From positions 365,194-407,613 of the forward strand of contig DACB01000007.1 in assembly GCA_002494495.1 (NCBI GenBank): 42,420 bases of DNA, in the 5' to 3' direction. Both the position numbers and the translations under genes were made by a program. A model generated the notes under the pieces. It saw only the letters and a program-made list of their open reading frames with translations, was not told where the DNA came from and did no database searches. Positions 24,828 through 34,400 of the stretch are shown piece by piece; the first letter of the stretch is position 1, and every line of letters begins with the position of its first letter. Source of the DNA: Methanobacterium sp. UBA294. GTDB lineage: Archaea; Methanobacteriota; Methanobacteria; Methanobacteriales; Methanobacteriaceae.

Positions 24828-26066
24828 CTAGCTGGATGCGCTCTTCCCTGCCACATAACCAGTTGAAAAAGCTTGTTGCAAGTTAAAACCACCACTAGGG
24901 GCGCATCCATCTATTATTTCCCCGGCAAAGTATAAACCAGGTACTAATTTTGATTCCATGGTTCTGGGGTCAATTTCTTTCTTTGATACTCCCCCACATG
25001 TAATCATGGCTTTATTCAGGGGCAGATGGCCATGGATTGTAATGGGAAGGGTTTTAACTATTTTCTGTAAACTTGCCCTTTCCTTTTTGGTGATCTGGTT
25101 CAACTTCTTATCTGGATCCAGGGAAAACACTTTTAAAACATGCTCCACCATATTCTGTGGTAGATGATATTTTAGATAATTCTTCAAACTTCTTTTACTG
25201 TATTTACGGAAATCGGCGATTAACAGGTTTTCTAATTCCTGTTCTTTTACATCTGGTTTGAAGTCGATGTAGAGCTTGACATCACCATGTTCCCTTATAA
25301 TATCGGTGATCATGTTACTCATATCCAGAATAATTGGTCCTGAAACACCAAAATGCGTAAAAAGAAGATTCCCTCGGGGTAATGGTATGGTTCTTCCGCC
25401 ACTCTGCAGGGATAAACCCACATCTTCCAGGGTAATGCCCTTGAGATCTGGAATCCAATCTTCCCTAACAGTTAACGGAACACCTCCTGGTTTAATCTCA
25501 GTAATTCGGTGCCCTAATGCCTCTGAAATTTTATAACCATCTCCACTGGATCCTGTCTCTTTATAAGTTAAACCACCAGGTGCCAGGACCACATTATAAG
25601 CGGTGATTAACTGGTTATTTGTGGAGATAAGTTTGAATATCTTAGAATGTTTTTGAAGGTGTTCCAGGCGATAATTGTAGATTATTTTCACTTTATATTC
25701 TTTTAAAATTTTATATAACATATCTACTACTGATCTGGCCTTTCCTGTACTGGGAAATATCCGTCCACCTTCCTCTTCAATAAAATCCAGGCCATTACTC
25801 CTGAAGAAGTTCATTAAATCTTGGTTGGAAAATTTGTTAAAGACGTCACGATAGAATAACCCTTTCTTACCAAACTTCTTTAGGAAAACATCAAGGGAAG
25901 CAGTGTTGGTGAAATTGCACCGGCCATTACCAGTTATAAGAAGTTTAAGGCCTAATTCTTTATTCTTCTCGATAAGTACTACTTTTTTACCCTGTTTTGC
26001 CCCTTGGATGGCGGCCATACATCCGGCTGGCCCTGCACCAATTACTGCTATGTCACATATTTCCAT
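24828..26066 (-). CDS. BaiN/YhiN-family flavoprotein (HI0933-like)
   Basis: An FAD-dependent oxidoreductase of 412 residues. The N-terminal Rossmann motif IAVIGAGPAGCMAAIQGAKQG binds ADP, and GLKLLITGNGRCNFTNT is the family signature. Near the C-terminus the pattern PGLYFAGEIIDGCAPSGGFNLQQAFSTGY closes the FAD site. The central HI0933-like insert covers about residues 190-330. BaiN relatives reduce bile-acid intermediates in gut bacteria, but the family is much wider and the archaeal substrate is unknown. It is probably monocistronic, with a T10 terminator downstream. Confidence 0.92.
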   Translation of the reverse strand: MEICDIAVIGAGPAGCMAAIQGAKQGKKVVLIEKNKELGLKLLITGNGRCNFTNTASLDVFLKKFGKKGLFYRDVFNKFSNQDLMNFFRSNGLDFIEEEGGRIFPSTGKARSVVDMLYKILKEYKVKIIYNYRLEHLQKHSKIFKLISTNNQLITAYNVVLAPGGLTYKETGSSGDGYKISEALGHRITEIKPGGVPLTVREDWIPDLKGITLEDVGLSLQSGGRTIPLPRGNLLFTHFGVSGPIILDMSNMITDIIREHGDVKLYIDFKPDVKEQELENLLIADFRKYSKRSLKNYLKYHLPQNMVEHVLKVFSLDPDKKLNQITKKERASLQKIVKTLPITIHGHLPLNKAMITCGGVSKKEIDPRTMESKLVPGLYFAGEIIDGCAPSGGFNLQQAFSTGYVAGKSASS

Positions 26067-26217
26067 AATAATAAATTGGGCGGATAATATTTAATTTTGT
26101 CATTTTTATTAAAAATAAATGAACAGAAAAAAAGAACATACCCAATTATAAATGAAAATACCACATTATATGTGAATAAGAGATATAAGTTAAAAAGGAA
26201 TAATTCAGGGTATGTTT

Positions 26218-27384
26218 TTATATGTTAATTATTTCATGGCCTTTAGAACGGATTTTAAATGGTATTTCCCGGTATAATCCCTTAAGGTCTTCTCTTAATT
26301 TTTCTAAAAATTCAGGTTCTGGTGAAAATAAGAGGACTCCTCCACCACCGCCAGCACCCAGTGGGAATGCCGTGCAATTATTGCTTTGTGCATATTCCAG
26401 TATGTCCCTGGATTCTTCCATGTAACCCTCACATAGTTTGGTACGTATCTTCCTGTATTCATCAATTGAATTAAGAACATGATCCCATTTTTTAAGTCTT
26501 AATCCTTCACGGAAATTATAAGCTACTTTCATCTTTTTAGAATGTAATTTATATCCAACTTCTGTTGAAAGGGCATTTCTCCAGGTTAAATTGACCTCAG
26601 AACTCATGCGTGGATGTCCAGAATGAAAAATAGCAGTTCTACTTTCAAGTAAAGCATAATTTTCTGGAGGTAATAATTCAAATCGCACAGAATCTCCATA
26701 ACCCGTGCTGGGATATCCAGGTCTGCCCCAGGGAAACCACACATAATCAGTAACTCCACCAAATATCACATTGGACTGTTCCTGTGTCCCGGTGATACTA
26801 ACCCCAAAACCCTGTTCTATACGTGATGCCATAGAAATCAGCTGCATTTTGTTAAAGGGACGACCTGCAAGTTCATTAGCTAAAATACACACTCCGATAG
26901 TTGCTGTGGAGGATCCACCAAGGCCTGAGGATTGAATGCCTTCTCTTAAGTTTTTTAAAACGAACATCACCCCTTTGATGTTGAAGATCTCCATTATCTT
27001 AAGTAACCAGTTTTGGCTGACTGGGAAAACATCACCAGGTGCTGCGATTACCTCTGTTTTATATTCTACTGATTTAACACCTATAAGGTCAGGGTCAAAA
27101 GGATAGGCTTCAATTTTAGTTCCTGTGTCAATGGTGATACCCACAGTTCTTGGAAGGTTCATAGTCCATTTACATGCGGGGTCATTTTCTGGAGCCCATT
27201 TACTAGTTTCATCTGTAATGTTAAGATCGGGTTTCAGGGTATCTGGCATTCTCCAGAAAGATTCCTGAAATTCGGCAAGGTCCAGACTGGAGCCTGGGCC
27301 GTCTATCCTGTTATAGGCAATTACTTTAGGTAAATCCTTCTCTTTTTCTGCAATTTTCAGGTAATCATGGAGTTGAATTGACAT
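26218..27384 (-). CDS. GHMP-family kinase
   Basis: A 388-residue small-molecule kinase. The ATP loop is SSGLGGSSTATIGVC (GHMP motif 2), and the C-terminal motif 3 is FPLGAGGGGGVLLFS. The N-terminal motif 1 region reads MNLPRTVGITI. The sequence around TQEQSNVIFGGVTDYVWFPWG resembles the sugar-kinase branch that includes heptose-7-phosphate and fucose kinases, so a sugar is the likely substrate. The length slightly exceeds the usual 330-350 because of an N-terminal extension of about 60 residues. It is downstream of a GT20 glycosyltransferase on the same strand with 78 bp between them, suggesting a shared pathway. Confidence 0.87.
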   Translation of the reverse strand: MSIQLHDYLKIAEKEKDLPKVIAYNRIDGPGSSLDLAEFQESFWRMPDTLKPDLNITDETSKWAPENDPACKWTMNLPRTVGITIDTGTKIEAYPFDPDLIGVKSVEYKTEVIAAPGDVFPVSQNWLLKIMEIFNIKGVMFVLKNLREGIQSSGLGGSSTATIGVCILANELAGRPFNKMQLISMASRIEQGFGVSITGTQEQSNVIFGGVTDYVWFPWGRPGYPSTGYGDSVRFELLPPENYALLESRTAIFHSGHPRMSSEVNLTWRNALSTEVGYKLHSKKMKVAYNFREGLRLKKWDHVLNSIDEYRKIRTKLCEGYMEESRDILEYAQSNNCTAFPLGAGGGGGVLLFSPEPEFLEKLREDLKGLYREIPFKIRSKGHEIINI

Positions 27385-27462
27385 GAAAGCAATCTCACTA
27401 ATTTTTTTATTGTTTAAAGATTAATAAAGTTTCATTCTGGATTAATAGGCTTCAATATGAAA

Positions 27463-28983
27463 TTAATTCATTCTCACGCCTTCTTCTGGCTCTCGTTGTA
27501 AGTTCTGTTTCTCAAGTAGCACCGATTCAATATCCTTTAACTGGCTGGATGTCCATTTGTTTAAATCATTCTTTTTAATTGCTTCCCTGGCATTTATAAG
27601 CATTTGTGTTTTTGACTCTCCATCCATCATCAATGCCATATCAATTGCTTCTGAAGTTTGCCTTAAATCATAGGGGTTAATGCAGATAGCACCATTTTTT
27701 AATTCCTCATAACAACCAGCCCCTGTTGAAAGCACCAAAGCACCGTTATTTTCGTTAATGGCAGTTCCTTCCTTTGCAACGATATTCATACCATCCAGTA
27801 TGGGATTTACCATCAATACATCGTATCTTTTTAGAAGAGCAATAACCAGGTCGTAATCTCCTTTACATATATATTTAATTGGTTCCCAGTTGGGAGTGGC
27901 ATATTTCTGGTTTATTTCTTTTACAATATCCCTGATATTGTCTGTATATTCCCGGTAAATCTTAATGTCCTGTCTGGAAGGCATAAGAGTGGCTACGAAT
28001 TTAACTTTTTCTCTCCATTCTGGAAACTTCTTAAGAAAAATGTCATATGCCTGAAAGCCCCTAATTATATTTTTGGACAGGTCTGCCCGGTCAGTGCGGT
28101 AAATTAATTTACAGTTGCCCACAATTTTATCTACCTCTTCCTGTTTTGATAAAACATTCGGGCTTTGTGCGTGTTTTTGGATGGTTTCCAGGTTGATGCT
28201 TATGGGGTAGGTTTTTACATGGCAAACTTGTCCTTTGTATAAGATATCACCGCTTAAATCATCCACTGTGGCATCTGGCAATATCAATTTAACTGTCTGC
28301 AGGAAGTTGTTCATGTAACGGGGTATATGAAATCCCAGGACATTATTGGTCAGCACGCTTCCTAATATTTCTGTCTGCATGTGATTGGGAAGTTGCTGGA
28401 AGATTTCTGGGGATGGGAATGGTATATGTACGAATTGGCTCATAAGTACATCAGGATATTCCTTTCTAATCATCTTTGGGGTTAAATAGATGTGATAATC
28501 CTGAAGCATTATTATTGGTGTCTTCTCTGACCTGTGGATATCTTCGCTTATAGCTTCTGCAAACAGGCTATTTACATGTTTATAGGATTCCCATGCCTGG
28601 TGCAATTCTTCATCAGCACAAGGTGAGTAAGGAGGATTCCACATGGAGTGGTGAATAAACCATAGTAAAGGATTGGCGAATTTCCCATTAAATTGGTTAT
28701 ATACTTCTTCTTCAGATTTTATAAATTGAACATAGTATTCTGGGTTTTCAAGGGGTACCGGTACTTTATCATGATATTTATCATTCATATAATGGTCACA
28801 TTCACCTATTGCAGATGAAACCCATGTACCGTGTGTTTCCTTTAAAAAGGGTATCATTGACCCTACTATCCCCCCTGCACCCCTGATTAATTCGATTTCT
28901 TTTTCATTGTTTCTGTTAAATACCACTGGCCCCCTGTTGGAGGCTACAATTATTTCTTTATCTAATAAAAATTCAGAACTCAT
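27463..28983 (-). CDS. GT20 glycosyltransferase, trehalose-6-phosphate synthase-like
   Basis: A 506-residue glycosyltransferase of the OtsA family from the chosen start. The N-terminus EIIVASNRGPVVF and RGAGGIVGSMIP forms the acceptor and nucleotide loop. The catalytic centre has RTDRADLSKNIIRGFQAYDIFL, where OtsA has its Arg-Lys pair, and NPILDGMNIVAKEG, the donor-binding signature. Trehalose-6-phosphate or a related phosphorylated disaccharide such as glucosylglycerol phosphate is the expected product. The frame opens at 29031, but the ATG at 28983 follows GGGGAGAC at the right distance. No OtsB phosphatase gene is in the window. The neighbouring GHMP kinase may supply or modify a sugar. 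Confidence 0.88.
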   Translation of the reverse strand: MSSEFLLDKEIIVASNRGPVVFNRNNEKEIELIRGAGGIVGSMIPFLKETHGTWVSSAIGECDHYMNDKYHDKVPVPLENPEYYVQFIKSEEEVYNQFNGKFANPLLWFIHHSMWNPPYSPCADEELHQAWESYKHVNSLFAEAISEDIHRSEKTPIIMLQDYHIYLTPKMIRKEYPDVLMSQFVHIPFPSPEIFQQLPNHMQTEILGSVLTNNVLGFHIPRYMNNFLQTVKLILPDATVDDLSGDILYKGQVCHVKTYPISINLETIQKHAQSPNVLSKQEEVDKIVGNCKLIYRTDRADLSKNIIRGFQAYDIFLKKFPEWREKVKFVATLMPSRQDIKIYREYTDNIRDIVKEINQKYATPNWEPIKYICKGDYDLVIALLKRYDVLMVNPILDGMNIVAKEGTAINENNGALVLSTGAGCYEELKNGAICINPYDLRQTSEAIDMALMMDGESKTQMLINAREAIKKNDLNKWTSSQLKDIESVLLEKQNLQREPEEGVRMN

Positions 28984-29319
28984 GGTGTCTCCCCAATTTT
29001 GTGGGATAGCTCTAGAACCAATTAAATACAATTATAAAATCGATGCTGATCCAGTATATCAAATAAGAATAACAAGATAACCGCTCCAACTGGCACTAAA
29101 TCCATCCCTTCTATTATAAATAGAGGTTTGATGATCCCCTATTTAAACATTTAGATGTTAATAACATTTGGATAGAAATGCTATCTGATTCGGCAATTTC
29201 TTTTAGAATTTAAATTAATGGCAGATGCTGGCGTTAATTTTAAATTCTCATCTTGAAAAAAAGAATTTGATAAACTTTTTTGTATCCAGTTTAGCAACTT
29301 TTTCATGGCATAAAATAAT
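28984..29319. promoter_or_regulatory. 336-bp spacer with the GT20 promoter
   Basis: No gene is visible. CTATTATAAATAG (29111-29123) is a TATA-like element for the minus-strand GT20 gene about 130 bp downstream, and it is also nearly palindromic. The left part serves the GT20 leader and the right part contains the terminator of the YbjQ-fusion gene. Confidence 0.4.
29256..29262 (-). terminator. Oligo-T terminator of the YbjQ-fusion gene
   Basis: Seven A on the plus strand give T7 on the minus strand about 60 bp past the stop at 29320. No hairpin is needed in archaea. Confidence 0.35.
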
Positions 29320-30153
29320 TTATACAGTTTTTTCTTCATATATCACTGCTGTACCAGTAGCCGTTACTATGGTTGCAAATCCCTGTAACCCGCCGATGGA
29401 AATATGGTCGATCAATACCTCAACCACACCATCTGCACCTAATACTTGGGCTGTTTCAAGCATCCGGGTTATAGCTGCTTCCCGGGCGTCAATTAGGTGT
29501 AAGTCGTCCAGTTTTTTAGGCTGGATCATCTTCAGGAGTTTGTTAAACATACCGTTAATCTCTCTTTCCTTGGCAACTGCCTCTCCAGTAACCAACCCCA
29601 CATATCTTTCTATCTTCTTCCCGTCTGGTTCGGGAATAGATACCAGTGGATCATCTACCCCTGGGATGGAAATTTTATCTGACTGAGATAGTACACGACT
29701 CTCTATCTGTTGGGTTCGTCCTAATATTCTGGCAGGCAGTGCAATCAATCGGATGAATATACCCACCACAACCACGAAGAGTATGTAGTTGACCATGATG
29801 GGGAATGCTGCTTGGATCATGAGACCAATGGCTATGAGGGTGATGATACTTAATGTAACAGGCTCTTTGGGGATGAAGATCCCTGGAAATAACCATCCAT
29901 ATACATTAATTAAAATAAAAGTTATGAGGGCGCTTATTGCACCTGTGCTTTTACCATATTTTCTACGGGCAATGAAGGTTTCAGCGAAGCCCGCAATCAG
30001 TGGGGAAACTATGTACATTATGTTGAATCCGAATATAACCAGATTCCAGACTATGCAGATCAATGCCGAGCCTAAACCTGCGACTGTCCCTATTAAAATA
30101 GCTATCAGTGCCCAGCGTTTCCTGTTCAGCCAATTGTTTTTGGGGTATGACAT
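29320..30153 (-). CDS. Membrane protein with C-terminal YbjQ/DUF74 domain
   Basis: A 277-residue fusion. Residues 15-135 hold about four TM helices (ALIAILIGTVAGLGSALICI, NIMYIVSPLIAGFAETFI, ALITFILINVYGWLF and VNYILFVVVVGIFIRLIAL). Residues 180-275 form a YbjQ/UPF0145-like domain with ERYVGLVTGEAVAKE, AREAAITRMLETAQVLGADGVVEV and TGTAVIYEE. YbjQ domains form pentamers and are called heavy-metal-binding, but the function is not established. The start is the ATG at 30153, 6 bp after GGAG; the TTG at 30165 lies upstream of that site. It follows a stand-alone YbjQ gene by 27 bp, so one operon encodes a free and a membrane-tethered version. Confidence 0.83.
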   Translation of the reverse strand: MSYPKNNWLNRKRWALIAILIGTVAGLGSALICIVWNLVIFGFNIMYIVSPLIAGFAETFIARRKYGKSTGAISALITFILINVYGWLFPGIFIPKEPVTLSIITLIAIGLMIQAAFPIMVNYILFVVVVGIFIRLIALPARILGRTQQIESRVLSQSDKISIPGVDDPLVSIPEPDGKKIERYVGLVTGEAVAKEREINGMFNKLLKMIQPKKLDDLHLIDAREAAITRMLETAQVLGADGVVEVLIDHISIGGLQGFATIVTATGTAVIYEEKTV

Positions 30154-30180
30154 AATGTTCTCCAATCTTCTTTATCTGAT

Positions 30181-30507
30181 CTATTCCTTGTATGAAACCG
30201 CTGTTCCCACTACGGTGACCATTATGGTGTTTCCCATGGTACCGCCCAAGTTATTGTACGCTATCCTGGTGCCTATTATTGCATTTGCACCTTCCTTTTC
30301 TGCTTCTGCTATCATACTTTCCATGGCCAGGTTCCTTGCACTGGTAAGTTCTTCCTCGTATTTAGAGGTTCGTCCCCCTACCACGTCTCTCACGCCCGAA
30401 AACAAGTCTTTATATAAATTTGCACCTAATAAGGCGTCTCCAGCTACTAAACCATAGTATTTGGTTATTTCTTTTCCCTGAATAGTTGGTGATGTTAAAA
30501 TCAGCAT
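30181..30507 (-). CDS. YbjQ/DUF74 (UPF0145) family protein
   Basis: A 108-residue single-domain protein. It has the full family pattern: LTSPTIQGKEITKYYGLVAGDALLGAN, FSGVRDVVGGRTSKYEEELTSARNLAMESMIAEAEKEGANAIIG, and VTVVGTAVSYK at the end. Members assemble as pentamers and the role is unknown, with metal binding suggested. The ribosome-binding site AGGTGT lies 4 bp before the ATG. The next gene is a paralogue fused to a membrane domain. Confidence 0.93.
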   Translation of the reverse strand: MLILTSPTIQGKEITKYYGLVAGDALLGANLYKDLFSGVRDVVGGRTSKYEEELTSARNLAMESMIAEAEKEGANAIIGTRIAYNNLGGTMGNTIMVTVVGTAVSYKE

Positions 30508-30616
30508 GTTTACACCTGTAAGATATTTTTATCAATTTTAGATTTTTAAACTCAATTAATAACCATAATTTACACAAATAAAAAAATATAAAATAAGGGT
30601 TTGTTTGGATAAAAAT

Positions 30617-31111
30617 TTATTCTTCTACTCCTGGTAAGAAAATCTGGAAAATTCCGCTTATTATAAGGAATATTCCAATTATTGCGGCCAGGTAAAATGG
30701 GTTTAAGGCATATATACCAATAATTAAATATATAATACCAAGAATTATACCTAATATACCACTCCATCTTCCGGCGCCTTTTCCTGAAATTAAAGCTATG
30801 ATACCTGTTATTATTAAGAACAGGCCACCAATGTATATTACCATACCTGTTAATATACTGAAAGCCAGTATGTTTCCAAAGAGTCCAATTCCAACAATGA
30901 TACCAATAATACCGAGTATCAAAGCAGCGATACTTGTTCCTTTACTGACATTCCATGTTTCATAGGCTATTCCAAGTAACCAGATACCAATTAAAATAAT
31001 TCCTAATCCAGTTAGGATACTTAAAGTAGCAGCACTGATTAATGGAAATGCAACTATTAATAAACCAAAGATAATTGCTAAAATACCGGTTAAAACGTTA
31101 TGTCCTGCCAT
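30617..31111 (-). CDS. DUF308 (HdeD-like) membrane protein
   Basis: A very hydrophobic protein of 164 residues with six TM helices in three paired repeats, each with an LxGIIxIxxGI pattern. Examples are TGILAIIFGLLIVAFPL, LGIIGIIVGIGLFG and ILGIILGIIYLIIGIY. This is the DUF308/HdeD architecture; bacterial HdeD is an acid-stress membrane protein, and the archaeal role is unknown. The frame opens at 31138, but the ATG at 31111 follows GAGGGTGATATT, a strong ribosome-binding site, so it is preferred. Divergent from the giant surface-protein gene. Confidence 0.87.
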   Translation of the reverse strand: MAGHNVLTGILAIIFGLLIVAFPLISAATLSILTGLGIILIGIWLLGIAYETWNVSKGTSIAALILGIIGIIVGIGLFGNILAFSILTGMVIYIGGLFLIITGIIALISGKGAGRWSGILGIILGIIYLIIGIYALNPFYLAAIIGIFLIISGIFQIFLPGVEE

Positions 31112-31493
31112 AATATCACCCTCCCTCATTTTTTTCAAACAAACCCTTGATATAGAATATGATATATTCTTATAAATATATTTTTAGTTTATTTATGCTG
31201 ATAATAGGTTAAACATTGAATTTTTGATTTCTTTACCTTTATCCGTACTTTTCATTTATTCGTAAATATGACAACTAAACCCAGTTAAAAATAAGCCTTC
31301 ATAGTTTTTATCCTTCCATGATTTACTGTTGTAGATGCAAAACTGGGAAGGAAATTCTTCAAATAATAAATTTTTCAACATTCTTTTATTCTGGTGATGG
31401 TAAATAGTAACTTTTATATACTGGGTGGTAACTTACTAATTTTTAGTAATAAATTTTATTAATAAATTAATAATTATCTATCAGAAGGTGTAA
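31112..31493. promoter_or_regulatory. 382-bp divergent promoter region
   Basis: No gene is seen in this AT-rich region between the DUF308 gene and the giant surface-protein gene. TTTATATA at 31413-31420 is the best TATA box for the forward gene. The inverted repeat TTACTAA-TTT-TTAGTAA lies at 31433-31449, where transcription would begin. The AAGGTG site at 31486 sets the ATG at 31494. Confidence 0.5.
31433..31449. promoter_or_regulatory. Inverted repeat at the expected start of transcription
   Basis: TTACTAA and TTAGTAA form perfect 7-bp arms around TTT, centred about 25 bp after the TATA box. A repressor bound here would block initiation of the giant surface-protein gene. This is inferred from position. 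Confidence 0.4.
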
Positions 31494-34400
31494 ATGGTGA
31501 ATGGTGCGAGTAAAATGTGGGAGAGGGAAACTTTTTTTGATGATTTCATTAAGAAAGTTTTAATATTAACATGTTTTTTTAGTGTGTTACTTTTGTTTAT
31601 GGGCATTGTGAATGCAACGGATGATGCTGCACCTACAATAACTAAAATTACTCCGGCTAATGGTTCAACAATTGAAACTCCAAGTTATATTAAAGTTACT
31701 TTCAGTGAGTCTGTTAAGGAGGGTACGGGTTCAAATGGTGTTTGGATTGATATAAAAGATAGTAATGCTACGTTTTTAAATTACACTTACTCCATTAATG
31801 ACGATACTTTAATTCTAAAACCTAAAACAGCTTTTGTTGATGATAATTATAGTATAACTTTTCATACGGGGTCTGTTACTGATTTAGCAGGTAATCCCAT
31901 GGCACTTTCAACATCTAAATTCATCGTTGGTCCAATTGTGCCGGTTGTTAAATCGTTTTATCCATCAAATGGTAGTATTAATGTTCCATCACGTAAATTG
32001 ATTAAAGTCACTTTCAGTGAGCCTGTCCAGGCAGGTAGCGGTTCCAATAGTCTTTGGATTGACCTTAAAAAATCGAATAACCCTGTTACATTTACTACCA
32101 CAATTACAAATAGCATCTTAACAATAATTCCTAATACACATTTAAGTGCAGGCAACTATAGTCTTGTATTACATACTGGCTGCATTGAGGATCTAAATGG
32201 CAATCCACTAAGCCTTACTAGTATTAAATTTACAACTGTCAATTCTTTTACTTTGAAAGGTATATGTGATGCAGCTGCATCAGTACAAGAGTATATAGAA
32301 AAAAATCATAAAACCCCCGGAAATGTCATGGTCGATGGTATGAACATTTCCATGCCTCAATACTTAAAACTTTCAAGTGAAGTTATCCTAAAAATTTCAG
32401 GCAACTTCACCACCAATCTGCTACAGAGCAGCTATTCTGCACCGGATGGTCCATCTGAGAGTATGGTGAGTGGTGTTTTAGATGAAACTGAGTATAAAAC
32501 ATTAATAAAAAATGTTAATAATTTTATGAATAAGAATAAGGACGCCCCAAATTATGCCATAAGTAGCCTGGGAAATATCAAGTATGAGTCCTTGATTTAC
32601 ATGAATAGCCAGATTTTAAGTTCTTATATTAATATCGGCAAGTTACCTAAATTCATTATTGTGGATTCATGGAGTGTAATAGCGAGTACAAGTACGAAGT
32701 TCTATACACCAGAAGAAATTAACAGCGCAGCAGTCAATGTTAAAAATTACGTTTTGAAATATAAGAAAATACCATCCACCGTTAATATTAATGGTAATTC
32801 GGTGGTTGAGTCTTCTTATCTTAGGCTTGCAGTTACAAATGTTCTGAATATTGCTGGTGGATTTGATACTACAGTAGCTTATATGAGTTGTGGGGATGCT
32901 CCAAATCCTAGTGAAACTGTGTCATTGAGTAGGAATATGAATTACACTGAGTATGTTAAGTTTGCACTTTATACTCGCGGATTTATGGATAAACAAGCTT
33001 ATGGAAGAGCGCCAAACTATCTTGACACTCTGTTGATGGGCCATATACGATATGAAAATGTGATTTTCACCTACTCCAAAATTTTAAGTTACAATAACAA
33101 AACAGGTTACCTTCCACAAAGTGTTACAATAGATCCCTGGTCATCCGTCAAAAGTTCAAGTGACAAATTTTTTACTGTTGATGAAATCTGCACCGCTTCT
33201 GGGTTACTTAAGAAGTATATTGAAGGAAACCATGCTCTTCCAAATCAAGTAAATGTGAACGGTACATATGTTTCAGTACCCCGATTTTTACAATTATGTA
33301 CTGAAGTTCTTCTAGATATGGATGGATCCCTTCCATCATCTTACCTCCAAAGAATGGGATATACCACTGCTCCAACTCCTAATGAGAATCTTACCAGACA
33401 AAATATTTACATTAACGAGTACCTGGAAATGGCAAATTACGTGAACAACTTCATGGATAAGGAATCTAATCGCCGAGCACCCAACTACATCACAATAAAC
33501 AGTACAAAAAACACAATACGCTATGAATCCCTGGTTTACATGTTTTCTACTATTTTAAATTCATACCAGAACAGTAACAAGACCTTACCAGTTTATGCAA
33601 CGGTTATTCCATGGACAACTGTGACAAATAATGTTACCAAATTTTTCACTTATAATCAGATAGCCAGAGCAGCCAATGTGATTAAAAATCAAATTGAAAC
33701 CAATCATACATTCCCAAATAGTGTTTCTATTAATGATACCATTGTTTCTATGCCCCAGTTCTTAGACCTTGCAACTAAATCATTACTGGATAATTACGCT
33801 GATATAAACAGTACAGTTATACTTAGGAGCGTTAAAAGTCCAGCAAATGCAATTGAGGACATTAGCCCTGGTTTAGTAGATTATAATGAGTATGTGAATC
33901 TGGCTCAGTATGTACTGGGTTACGTGAATACTAATAATACTGCACCCTCCCATGTGAAAGACATTAGTTTAGGTAAAAATATGGGCTTTAAATCACTTGT
34001 CTACATGTACAGTCAATTATTAGATTCCTACCGGGTAAATAACACCTATCCTGGAAGCATAATAGTTAAACCATGGGTTGTGCTTTCCAATCCGTGTATG
34101 ATTTACAATTATCAAATTGGTAAGACTTATGCAAGTGTGCAGGCTGCAATAAATGATGATGGTACAAAAAATGGTCATTTCATAGGAATAGGTAAAGATA
34201 TCATCATTGAAAATATCATAGTTTGCAAGGAACTTGTCTTGTTACCAGTTCCAGGGGTTAATGTAACAGTACAATCAGCAAACACTAATTTACCAGTGTT
34301 TATCATTAATAATGGTGGTAGTGGTTCTGTTCTTATGGGCTTTACCATCACTGGTTCGGCAAATAGTAGTGGAGTTTTCATGGATAATTCCAGTTGCAAC

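Noticed and set aside
29789..30457. Plus-strand frame of 222 codons across the two YbjQ genes
   Set aside because: It covers two well-supported genes on the other strand, including their junction, and matches no protein pattern.
32250..34076. Surface-gene repeats considered as a CRISPR or mobile repeat array
   Set aside because: The repeats are in-frame protein repeats with diverged DNA, not short direct repeats with spacers.
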